A stretch of 64,000 nucleotides of DNA from NCBI GenBank assembly GCA_035275405.1, contig DATEMU010000004.1, positions 1 to 64,000 on the forward strand. Reading direction: 5' to 3'. Shown one piece after another: positions 35,881 through 43,788 of this stretch. The position numbers were made by a program, and so were the translations under genes. Below the pieces are notes generated by a model. The model saw nothing but the letters and a program-made list of their open reading frames with translations, was not told where the DNA came from and did not search any database. Position 1 is the stretch's first letter. Each line of letters begins with the position of its first letter. Source of the DNA: Phycisphaerae bacterium. Its GTDB lineage: Bacteria > Planctomycetota > Phycisphaerae > UBA1845 > UTPLA1.

Positions 35881-35924
35881 AAAAAATGATGGAAAGGGAC
35901 GACCCATCGGCCTTCCCTTTCCAT
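35881..35924 (-). terminator. Terminator-like hairpin between RRM gene and desaturase
   Basis: A perfect 11-bp stem (35889-35899 with 35914-35924; ATGGAAAGGGA and its complement) and a 14-base loop, followed on the minus strand by ATC and six T. It stands in the 89 bases between the RRM stop and the desaturase start, close to the latter's ribosome site, so it could end or attenuate read-through. Confidence 0.75.
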
Positions 35925-35954
35925 GTTCCGTTCAGTGAGTTTCTCTCCCGATAC

Positions 35955-36227
35955 CTAGCGGGCGCCGCCCGGACGACTTTCCCGCGGCTTGGCTTCGTTG
36001 ACCTTGAGCGCCCGTCCGCCATGCTGCGTCGTATCCAGGGCGGTGATGGCGGCCTGAGCCTCCGCGTCGGAGCCCATTTCGACGAATCCAAATCCTTTGC
36101 TCTGCCCGGAGTCGCGATCCATGATCACCTGTGCACTCACGATGCTGCCATGAGGTGAAAACAACTGCTGGAGGTCCGAGTCACTCACGCCAAAACCCAG
36201 ATTCCCGACATACAACTTCTTGCCCAT
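35955..36227 (-). CDS. RRM-type RNA-binding protein
   Basis: A 90-residue single RNA recognition motif protein. RNP2 is KLYVGNLGF at the N-terminus and RNP1 is SKGFGFVEM near residue 45. The tail is short and basic (KPRESRPGGAR). Such small RRM proteins occur in cyanobacteria and planctomycetes and are cold-inducible in the former (family knowledge). AAAGGA is the ribosome site. The leader upstream is shared with the second desaturase, supporting common regulation. Confidence 0.93.
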   Translation of the reverse strand: MGKKLYVGNLGFGVSDSDLQQLFSPHGSIVSAQVIMDRDSGQSKGFGFVEMGSDAEAQAAITALDTTQHGGRALKVNEAKPRESRPGGAR

Positions 36228-36438
36228 AAGAAAATTCCTTTACTTCGTGGGCCGATCGACCCGTTTTTTTGCTTTCCGGGTCAAGATAGAAAGAGTCCAT
36301 GGTTCTGGACCACAAGGTGGGATGGGCGAGAGAGCAGAAGCAGGGACGTGAAAACGAAGAGCAAGTCGCCGGCGAAAAACTCGGTCGTCGAACCAACCAG
36401 AGGCAATGTAAGTGGGGGGATAGGGAAAGTCCAGTAAC
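36228..36438 (-). promoter_or_regulatory. Conserved promoter and leader, copy A (RRM gene)
   Basis: Minus-strand promoter TGGACT (36428-36433), 17 bases, TACATT (36405-36410), giving a leader of about 170 bases before the RRM start. The 61-base promoter block 36378-36438 is about 80% identical to the block before the second desaturase. Near the gene a hairpin (36258-36282: GACCCG, loop GAAAGCAAAAAAA, CGGGTC) recurs in copy B with both sides of the stem changed. A second stem (GGTCCA / TGGACT) lies upstream of it. Confidence 0.65.
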
Positions 36439-36673
36439 AAAAGGTTTCTCTATTTGAAACCCCGCGGATTTGGCTGGAAACGCCGTTTTTCGAGCCAAGC
36501 GCGCGAGGGAAGGGTAGGAATCGTTCCGAGGGAAATTACGACCAGGAAGATTGTCAATCTCCCAGTTGTCTGGTCATCTTGCCTTGCTGCATCCCACGCC
36601 ACGCGCGACGGCGGTCTCGAATTGCTCGAAGATGTGAAATCGCGCCGGTCTCCCGACCGATTGAGCGCGAAAG
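36439..36673. other. Intergenic region, nothing assigned
   Basis: This is the space between the desaturase copy 2 stop and the promoter of leader A, forming with that leader a 446-base gap. I see no ORF with a ribosome site and no strong hairpin with a T run. Confidence 0.3.
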
Positions 36674-37639
36674 CTAGCCCGCATTCTGCGCCGCCAGTTT
36701 TTGCGCAATCGTCTCACGCGACGGTTGGCGTACCTCCCACGCCAGACCAAACAGCTTGAGGAGTCGAATAACCAGGTAGCTCGCATCGAACTCCCACCAC
36801 CGCAGGCCATGCCGCGCGGACGTGGGAAATGCATGGTGGTTATTGTGCCACCCCTCGCCCCAGGCGAGTACGCCGAAGATGAAATTGTTGCGACTGTGAT
36901 CCCCGCACCGAAACGGCCGGCTGCCCCAGATATGACACGCCGAGTTGATGCTCCATGTCACATGATGCACGAGAAAAACGCGCACCAGACCGCCCCAGAT
37001 GAGCCCAAGCAGCGCCCCCATCCACGTCATCGTCACCAGCCCGCCGATGATCGCCGGGAGCAACAGCCCCATCGCTACCCAGAGAACGAACGACCGGTTC
37101 ACGAATTGGATCAGCCGATCTTCGCGAAAGTCGCCGATGTAACGCACCAGGTTTGCCGGATGTGCATCAAACAGCCAGCCGACGTGCGAGTGCCATATCC
37201 CGCGAATCAGCCCCCAGAATCCCTCGCCGTGCTGGTGCGGCGAATGCGGATCGTCCGGTCGGTCGCTGTGCTGATGGTGCCGCCGATGAATAGCCACCCA
37301 GTCAAGCACCGGTCCCTGTACCGCCATCGATCCGAGAATCGCGAAAAAGCCCTTGATCGGCGCGATCGTCTCGAAGGCGCGATGGGTGAGCAGGCGATGA
37401 AATCCGACCGTAACGCCGATGGCCGTGGCCGAGTACATCCCTACCAGCAGGCCGAGCTGCAGCCAACTGAACCCCGGCCCCCACAGGAGCACGATGGCCG
37501 CAATGACGGCGAGAAACGGCAGGATGATGGCGAGAAGATTGGCGATCCAGGTGCCCGCAGAGATGCCGGGCAGTGTGGCCAGTTCGGGCTCGGACGCTGG
37601 AGGCAGTCGCAGATCGAGGAACGCTGAAGAGCTTTGCAT
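36674..37639 (-). CDS. Acyl-CoA/fatty acid delta-9 desaturase-like, copy 2
   Basis: A 321-residue paralog of the desaturase at 34906-35865. Its His boxes are HRLLTHRAF, HRRHHQHSD and HNNHHAFP. The membrane segments and the C-terminal RHGLRWWEFDASYLVIRLLK are almost the same as in copy 1; the N-terminal 30 residues differ. It has its own promoter and long leader (copy B). Together with copy 1 and the RRM gene it forms what looks like a membrane and RNA cold-adaptation group (inference). Confidence 0.92.
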   Translation of the reverse strand: MQSSSAFLDLRLPPASEPELATLPGISAGTWIANLLAIILPFLAVIAAIVLLWGPGFSWLQLGLLVGMYSATAIGVTVGFHRLLTHRAFETIAPIKGFFAILGSMAVQGPVLDWVAIHRRHHQHSDRPDDPHSPHQHGEGFWGLIRGIWHSHVGWLFDAHPANLVRYIGDFREDRLIQFVNRSFVLWVAMGLLLPAIIGGLVTMTWMGALLGLIWGGLVRVFLVHHVTWSINSACHIWGSRPFRCGDHSRNNFIFGVLAWGEGWHNNHHAFPTSARHGLRWWEFDASYLVIRLLKLFGLAWEVRQPSRETIAQKLAAQNAG

Positions 37640-37884
37640 GGAGAATAGGAATCGTGTGGAAGGGAAGGGTCAGCCTTGGGCCTCCATTCCCAACATGGGC
37701 CTGATCAACCCCTTCTTTTGCTTTCCGGGGTCAAAGAAGAAAGGGTCCGCTCCAGTGGACCAAAAGGCGGGTTAGGCGGATGAGCATTCCACTGGAGGTG
37801 AGGCCCTTTACCCCAGATCAGAAACTCGATCCGTCGTACCAACCGCAGGCACTATAAGTGGTGGGATAGGGTAAGTCCAGCGAC
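37640..37884 (-). promoter_or_regulatory. Conserved promoter and leader, copy B (desaturase 2)
   Basis: Minus-strand promoter TGGACT (37874-37879), 17 bases, TATAGT (37851-37856), with a leader of about 205 bases. The block 37823-37884 matches copy A. The hairpin at 37707-37732 (GACCCC, loop GGAAAGCAAAAGAA, GGGGTT) differs from copy A by paired changes (C-G for G-C) while the loop core AAAGCAAAA is kept. An additional 10-bp stem (CTCCAGTGGA / TCCACTGGAG) is unique to this copy. Confidence 0.65.
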
Positions 37885-37908
37885 GATCCGCCTCTCGTCG
37901 GCGACTCC

Positions 37909-40644
37909 TCATGTCTCAGCGAGTTCATCTCTGAACAACGGCCGGCCCCCCATGGCGACGACACAGCCGTAACCCGCGATGGCCGTGACGAAAATCAGCG
38001 CGAGCCACGAGCCTCCGGACTGCCAACCGCTGAGTCCGACCGCGGCGGGCCAAACGCAATTCCTCATGAAAAACCAGGCAAACACCGACGCGAGCAGGCC
38101 GAACCGCAGCAGCACGATCAACTGGATCAGGAACCACATGCACGCCCCGACAACGGATGCAATGGTCGTGACGCGCGACGAATCGGCTGGTGCATATAAG
38201 ACTTCGGTGATGGCGAACAGGCCGATCAGGAAAAGTAGCGCCAGCCCCTGTTTTCTCAGTAGCATCCACACGCCAAGAAAGAGGAAGAGAACCAGCATGG
38301 CGAAGAATACGGAGAAAGTTGACTCGAGAACTTGTCCAATCTGAAATCGCGGCCCGCGGAGTGTGGTCCATTGCCAGAAGAACGGGGCCGCCGTCGCCTT
38401 GACGAACCACCCAAGGGCGTGACTCTCAAGCACGCCAAGGGCTGAGAGTCCAACGGCGAATAGGCCTCCCACCAGGATATCGCGCCCCACCAAGGGATCA
38501 CGGAGCCGGCCGCCGAGCAAACGGCTCCAGGAAACCAGCACGTGAGGCCATCGGCGACGGACATAGGGTTCCAGGCCGACGTACCAAAGCCACACGATGG
38601 CCGCGGTCAGGAGGGCCAGGCCGATTTGGAATCGAAGGCGCTGGAACTCGAACATAAATTCAGGCACGTGGTCGCAGAGCAGCAGCCAACTCATCGACAG
38701 CAAACAAAAGAAGGCGATCGCCAGGCGATTGGCGCCGGCCCGATCCGCGCGGCGGAGTCTCAGATTACGCTGGGCCATAAAGACACCGCCCAGAAGCAGC
38801 AACGCGAGAATGCCGAAGGAAACGAATTGGCCCACGTATTGTCCGGGTGGGAGCTCCTCTTCATCCATGCGGGAAGGTTTCGTCCACGGTCCGATTATCC
38901 TGAAATAGGTCGGCTTCCCCCGGTAGGCCCCGGCCTCAAGTCGAATGGGAACGTCGGACTGATTCGCGAAATGACCTTCCCAGGCGGCGCTCTCGTCGCA
39001 ATAGACCTCCGGCGACCAGCGAGGGGCGACGCGAGAGAATTTCTCCTGCTCAATCTGGGCCTCCGAGAATAGCAGGGACCAATCCACCGACGCCGCGGGA
39101 GCCGTCGTCGGGGGTTCTTTCTCGCGCTCCGGTGGCACCACCTGGAGTTGAGTCAATCGCCCCAACGGATCGGTCCGCACCGACGCCATCCCTGAAGTTT
39201 GTAAGGGAGGGTCGCTTTCGCTGACCCAGTCCTCGGACGACGCGGGAGCGAGTGCGCGAGGACTCTGACGATACCAGAAGTAAACAGGCGACGGCCGGAC
39301 GTTGGCCAACTGGTCCCATCGCGTCGTGGACTTGTCTGATTTTCGGACATGATCGAAGTAGTCCAACGATGAGCCGAAACCGTGCGATGTATCGGCCACC
39401 ACTCCGCGATGTCCGAGCCTTGTGAGAATTTCCGCCGCGCGATCGGCCAGCACCGGCGGCGGTTTGGGCAATGGCACAATTCGAACGGTTGAATTGGACT
39501 TGTTAAGCGGTACCATCGCCAACGTACCGCCGACAATCAGCAGGAAGCAGGCAATCGCGGCGACGGGGTGCATTCCCTCGGATGATCCCGCTGCAGCCAC
39601 CAGTTCCGGCGACGGCGTTTCTCCCGCGGCCAGCGCTGCGGCGAGCGGATCGCCGCCAGGCAGCGCCGCCGCGACGGCCATCGCCGAGGGCGGGCGGCGG
39701 TGAGGGTCCTTCTCCAAACACTGCTCGATGACTCGCTCGACCGCCGGGTCGATATCGCCGACGAAGCTGGAGGGCGTGGCCCGCGATCCACTGTCGTGCA
39801 TCATCTGCAACTCCGCGATGGAATTGCTGTCATACAAACGCCGACCCGTGAACACCTCAAAGAGCACCAGTCCCAGGGCATAGAGATCGCTGCGGACCGA
39901 GACGTCCTTGCCGCTCAGTTGCTCGGGAGCCATATAGGCCGGCGTCCCGGCGCGAATCTCGCCCGAATGAAAAGTGTCGGCCAAGCCGGCGAGCCCGAAG
40001 TCGGTGATCCGCACGCGGCCGCGGCCGTCGATCATCACGTTGGCGGGCTTGAGGTCACGGTGCAGCACGTCGTTCGCATGCGCGGCCGCCAACCCTGCGC
40101 ACAATTGCCGCGCAATCTCGACCGCCTTTTCTTTCGACGGCCGCCCCATGCGCCGCAACACCGCCGCCAGATCCTCGCCATCGACGTACTCCATCGACAG
40201 AAAATAACGCCCCTCGACCTGGGCGATGTCATAAACGCGGCAGACATTGGGATGGGCGATCTGCCGGGCGATGCGGACCTCTCTGCGAAAATGCTCCAAC
40301 CTGCGCGGATCGCTGGCGAACTCCGGCGGCAGAAACTTCAACGCCACCGACTGGCCGAGTTCCAGGTCGTCGGCTCGATACACTTCACCCATTCCCCCCT
40401 TGCCAAGCATGCTGACCACGCGGTACCGCTCGACGAGCCTTGTGCCCGGCAGGAATTGGCCGTGGGGGATGAGATCGGAGTCGACGGATTCGGTCGCGCG
40501 AACCGTCGGCGCTCCCGCAAGCGAGCCCACCGCCTTTTTTTGGCTCGTCAGAGTGCCATGATCGGTGTCCACCGCGGCGCTGCAGTACGGACATACTTGG
40601 CTGTCCTCGGGAATCTGCCGCGAACAGGTGGAGCAGGTGCGCAT
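37909..40644 (-). CDS. Membrane Ser/Thr protein kinase with zinc ribbon
   Basis: A 911-residue Hanks-type kinase. A zinc-ribbon knuckle (CSTCSRQ, CPYCSAA) opens the protein. The kinase domain spans about residues 70-330: GKGGMGEVY glycine loop, VALKFL with the ATP Lys, HRDLKPANVM catalytic loop, ITDFGLAG with DFG, and GTPAYMAPEQL. One TM helix (AIACFLLIVGGTLAMVPL) follows, then an extracytoplasmic-looking region, and a C-terminal set of about seven hydrophobic segments. No PASTA repeats. ATG at 40644 is preferred over a GTG four codons earlier. The FHA protein gene just upstream is a plausible partner. Confidence 0.9.
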   Translation of the reverse strand: MRTCSTCSRQIPEDSQVCPYCSAAVDTDHGTLTSQKKAVGSLAGAPTVRATESVDSDLIPHGQFLPGTRLVERYRVVSMLGKGGMGEVYRADDLELGQSVALKFLPPEFASDPRRLEHFRREVRIARQIAHPNVCRVYDIAQVEGRYFLSMEYVDGEDLAAVLRRMGRPSKEKAVEIARQLCAGLAAAHANDVLHRDLKPANVMIDGRGRVRITDFGLAGLADTFHSGEIRAGTPAYMAPEQLSGKDVSVRSDLYALGLVLFEVFTGRRLYDSNSIAELQMMHDSGSRATPSSFVGDIDPAVERVIEQCLEKDPHRRPPSAMAVAAALPGGDPLAAALAAGETPSPELVAAAGSSEGMHPVAAIACFLLIVGGTLAMVPLNKSNSTVRIVPLPKPPPVLADRAAEILTRLGHRGVVADTSHGFGSSLDYFDHVRKSDKSTTRWDQLANVRPSPVYFWYRQSPRALAPASSEDWVSESDPPLQTSGMASVRTDPLGRLTQLQVVPPEREKEPPTTAPAASVDWSLLFSEAQIEQEKFSRVAPRWSPEVYCDESAAWEGHFANQSDVPIRLEAGAYRGKPTYFRIIGPWTKPSRMDEEELPPGQYVGQFVSFGILALLLLGGVFMAQRNLRLRRADRAGANRLAIAFFCLLSMSWLLLCDHVPEFMFEFQRLRFQIGLALLTAAIVWLWYVGLEPYVRRRWPHVLVSWSRLLGGRLRDPLVGRDILVGGLFAVGLSALGVLESHALGWFVKATAAPFFWQWTTLRGPRFQIGQVLESTFSVFFAMLVLFLFLGVWMLLRKQGLALLFLIGLFAITEVLYAPADSSRVTTIASVVGACMWFLIQLIVLLRFGLLASVFAWFFMRNCVWPAAVGLSGWQSGGSWLALIFVTAIAGYGCVVAMGGRPLFRDELAET

Positions 40645-40701
40645 CGTGGAACTCACATCAACGGGAATCCGAACGCAGAAATCCGCCGCTTTCGATCGAC
40701 G

Positions 40702-41079
40702 TTAACTGCCGAGTTGCGTGGTCATGGCGCCCTGGCGCAACCGGCGCAAATGCTCTTCGATCGACACCGCCTTCGGATCGTTCTCGCCGGAATAGACCAT
40801 CACTGTATCGCCGATTCGAATGATGTCGCCGGCGGACAGCGGCGTTTCGGCCGCGATTCGGCTGTCATTCACAAAAACGCCGTTGGAGCTTTGAAAGTCG
40901 ATCGCCGCGTGACGGCTGCCGGTGTCCAACAGTTTGATTTGGAGGTGCAGGCGAGAAAGCCGCGGATCCATGATCTGAAAAGTGCAACTGTGATCGCGGC
41001 CGATCATCACCAGGTTCGATTGACCCAGCGCAAACGACTTCCCCTTTTCCGGTCCGTCAATCACGACAAGTGATGCCAC
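40702..41079 (-). CDS. FHA domain protein
   Basis: A 125-residue protein made almost wholly of one FHA domain (MIGRDHSCTFQI, DPRLSRLHLQI, SSNGVFVNDSRI, GDIIRIGDTVMVY), which binds phosphothreonine peptides. GTG at 41079 is chosen because GGAGG sits 6 bases upstream; an in-frame TTG seven codons earlier overlaps that site. It ends 57 bases before the kinase start on the same strand and is probably its reader or regulator. Confidence 0.9.
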   Translation of the reverse strand: MASLVVIDGPEKGKSFALGQSNLVMIGRDHSCTFQIMDPRLSRLHLQIKLLDTGSRHAAIDFQSSNGVFVNDSRIAAETPLSAGDIIRIGDTVMVYSGENDPKAVSIEEHLRRLRQGAMTTQLGS

Positions 41080-41281
41080 GATACGCCTCCACGCTGACAA
41101 AAGCCCTGACCGGGATTCGATTCCGACCCCGCGCGATTATATGAAGACTTCCAATCTCCTCAAACCCCGCGGCCCCCCGAAAAAAGGTCGATTTCCCGTG
41201 ACAGAAACCTGGCCCCTCCTGCGAACTACCGCATGAACGCCCCGGCATCAGGGGATGCCGGCGATTCGGGAGGACTGTGCC

Positions 41282-41482
41282 ATGACCCTTGCCAGAACAA
41301 GTTGGAATCGCATCCGGGCAAACCGGGATTCGGCGATGTACCTGGTGGGCGCGATCGAAGTCGCCGCCGCCTGCTGCGTCGCGCTGCTCTGTTGGAGTGG
41401 GGCGTTCGTTCGCCTCTCGGCGGCGTGGAACGGTCTGGACGTCATCATCCGCAACGGCGAAATCGTCGGCCTGAATCGCTGA
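41282..41482 (+). CDS. Small putative membrane protein
   Basis: A 66-residue frame with a good ribosome site (GGGAGG, 9 bases before ATG). It has a basic start (LARTSWNRIRANR) and one hydrophobic segment (YLVGAIEVAAACCVALLCW). It is followed by a strong hairpin. No family recognised; such short frames can be spurious. Confidence 0.45.
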   Translation: MTLARTSWNRIRANRDSAMYLVGAIEVAAACCVALLCWSGAFVRLSAAWNGLDVIIRNGEIVGLNR

Positions 41483-41510
41483 CCGGGCCGGAACGTGCCT
41501 ACTTCTCGGG

Positions 41511-41530
41511 CGGGTCGCCACGGCGACCCG
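41511..41530 (+). terminator. Hairpin after small membrane protein
   Basis: A perfect 8-bp palindromic stem (CGGGTCGC / GCGACCCG) with loop CACG, 28 bases after the small gene. There is no T run, so it may only be a transcript-end stabiliser. Confidence 0.35.
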
Positions 41531-41634
41531 ACGATGCGACCTGCGGCGGCCCCGGGGCCGGGAACCCCCTTCCCCTTTTCGCTCTCCCCGGCCCACCGGG
41601 CCCGCGCAGCCCACAACTCATCGCCATCCTGATG

Positions 41635-43788
41635 CTACGGCATTGGAGACGACGGAGCGCTGGCGGGCGAGCCCTTCATCGCCGCCTCCACCCGCGCGAG
41701 ATTGCTCCGCGCCTCTTCATACGAGGAATTAAGTTCGAGCGCCTTGCGAAACGCCGCCCGCGCGTCGTCGAGCCGTCCGAGATTGGCGAGGGCCATGCCC
41801 AGCGCATTGTGACTCGGGGCATAGCTCGAATCGATCGTGACCGCCCGTTCGTACGCCGCGACGGCAGAAGCATAATCGTGGCGCAGCATGTGGATTCCGC
41901 CCAGGTTGATGACGGGGCTCGGCATTTCCGGCCGCAGCCGGGAGGCCGTCTCAAAGGCCGCAATCGCTTCGTCGAATCGGCGCAGCTCCTTGGCGGCCAG
42001 TCCGATCCCCATGTGCGCGTCGTAGTGCGAGGGCTCCAACTCCAGCGCCTTCTGATACGCTTCGATGGCCTCGGCAGGGCGGCCCAGCGACGCCAGCGCG
42101 TTGCCGCGCTGGTGGTATTTCATCGCCGCCTCGTGAACGGCACGGCCCTGGCCCATCCGTTGCACGACTCCGAGCAGCAGGTGCTCCACCGGGGCGTGAT
42201 CATCCGTCAGGACGATCGCTTCGGGCCGGCCGATGAGGTCGTTCTTTTGTTCATCGGTCAGCCGCAGCGCCTCCAGATCGGCGGCCAGCGCCAGCCTGTT
42301 CAGTTGCCAGTCTTTCTTCGAGGACGCGATGACGAACGTGTACCGACCGGACGGATTGAGGACTCCGCCGCGCACGCCCGCGCAAAAACATTCGCAGTAC
42401 GGAAACGTCTCGCGCAGAGTCTTGAGGGTGGAGCCCAGAAACCCGCCGACCTCCATCACGTCGATCAGCGTCATGAGAAACACACCGTCCGGCGTGAGCA
42501 GAGAATCGATCATGCGCTGACACTCGAGCGTCGTGAGGTGGAACGGGACGTTGAAGTCATTGACCGCATCGAGAAATACGAAATCGAATCGCGGGACCGG
42601 CTTCCTGCGAAGCAAATCCGCGAGGTGCTGCCTCGCATCGAGGTGAACGATTTTCATCCGCGGATCGGGCGTGAGGCCGAAGGCGACCATGGCGGCCTCG
42701 GTCACGACGGGGTCGATTTCCGCCACTTCCACAAAGCTGTGCGGTCGACGGCGGAGGATGTGGCGCGGGTGGGTATACCCCCCGCCGCCCAGGATCAGTG
42801 CCCGTACGGCGTCGCGCGATCCGGCGACATGATCCGTGATGGCGGAATAAACGCGTTCATAGCTGTAGAGCAAATCTTCCGGGCGATGCAAATTGACGTA
42901 ACTGTGGTCGAGCTTGTCCAGGATCATCAACCGCAGTCCGGGGACTTCGTGCGATTGCTCGACGCGGACATGGCCGTATTCACTGTCGGCGTCGAAGAGG
43001 ACGAGCGGCGTGATCGACTCGCGCATCCCCCAATCCGCACCGACGGTCCGGGCCCACGGCCACGGCGCCAGCCCGATCGCCATCAGCACAATGGCCGCGC
43101 CGCCCCACCCGTACGGCAGCCACTCACGGGTGCCGCTGACGATCGCCATCCCCGCGAGCAGACCGCCGAGACACTGAATGACGGCGTGGTTTCCGAAATT
43201 GGGAATGAGCAGGAAACCGCAGGCGAACGTGCCGACGATGCTCCCCAACGCGCCGAGGGCGTACACGCTGCCGACGGTTCGACCGACATGGATGCTGCGC
43301 AGCAGGGCCATCTTGGCGACGACCGGCCCGATCGTGCCCAGCACGACGGAAGGTACAAGAAACGTGAGGGTGACATGAGCCGCAATCCGCTTCGGCCACG
43401 ACAAATAGAACAGCGCCGTCCACTCGCCGACCAGATGGTTAACCACGGGCACCGCAAAGCAGGCGGCCGACGAAAGGACGAAAAGCAGGGAAAGCAATCT
43501 TCCCAGCCGAAATCGATCCGCCAAATAGCCACCCAGGAAGTTTCCCGCCGCCAGTCCGCCGAGAACGACGCCAATGATGGCCGTCACGGTGTAATTCGAG
43601 CTGCCCAGATGGCGTGCGATCAGGCGAAATGCCAGCAGCTCCAGGATCATGACGCTGCCGCCCGCAATGAAGGCCATCGCACAGGGCCCGGCGATGGACC
43701 GCGCCTTCGATGCGCTCGTCTCCCCGTCATCGGAACGAGGTGTGGGTGGCGGTTCGCTGGGCACGTGGGGTTTATCCAAGATAGACAC
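41635..43788 (-). CDS. Spermidine synthase-like methyltransferase-fold protein with membrane and TPR domains
   Basis: A 717-residue three-part fusion. Residues about 35-260 hold multiple membrane segments of a transporter-like type (MILELLAFRLIARHLGSS, GNFLGGYLADRF). The middle has a spermidine-synthase fold: ALILGGGGYTHPRHIL, VEVAEIDPVVTEAA, IVHLDARQHLAD and FDFVFLDAVND. The C-terminal 170 residues are four or more TPR repeats (AIEAYQKALELEPSHYDAH and similar). Known relatives are bacterial fused spermidine synthase-like proteins with unproven substrates. The start is GTG at 43788; it overlaps the end of the upstream pyrophosphorylase gene by 17 bases. Confidence 0.82.
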   Translation of the reverse strand: MSILDKPHVPSEPPPTPRSDDGETSASKARSIAGPCAMAFIAGGSVMILELLAFRLIARHLGSSNYTVTAIIGVVLGGLAAGNFLGGYLADRFRLGRLLSLLFVLSSAACFAVPVVNHLVGEWTALFYLSWPKRIAAHVTLTFLVPSVVLGTIGPVVAKMALLRSIHVGRTVGSVYALGALGSIVGTFACGFLLIPNFGNHAVIQCLGGLLAGMAIVSGTREWLPYGWGGAAIVLMAIGLAPWPWARTVGADWGMRESITPLVLFDADSEYGHVRVEQSHEVPGLRLMILDKLDHSYVNLHRPEDLLYSYERVYSAITDHVAGSRDAVRALILGGGGYTHPRHILRRRPHSFVEVAEIDPVVTEAAMVAFGLTPDPRMKIVHLDARQHLADLLRRKPVPRFDFVFLDAVNDFNVPFHLTTLECQRMIDSLLTPDGVFLMTLIDVMEVGGFLGSTLKTLRETFPYCECFCAGVRGGVLNPSGRYTFVIASSKKDWQLNRLALAADLEALRLTDEQKNDLIGRPEAIVLTDDHAPVEHLLLGVVQRMGQGRAVHEAAMKYHQRGNALASLGRPAEAIEAYQKALELEPSHYDAHMGIGLAAKELRRFDEAIAAFETASRLRPEMPSPVINLGGIHMLRHDYASAVAAYERAVTIDSSYAPSHNALGMALANLGRLDDARAAFRKALELNSSYEEARSNLARVEAAMKGSPASAPSSPMP

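Noticed and set aside
39700-41073. A 457-codon plus-strand open frame
   Set aside because: Antisense of kinase and FHA genes, both strongly supported.
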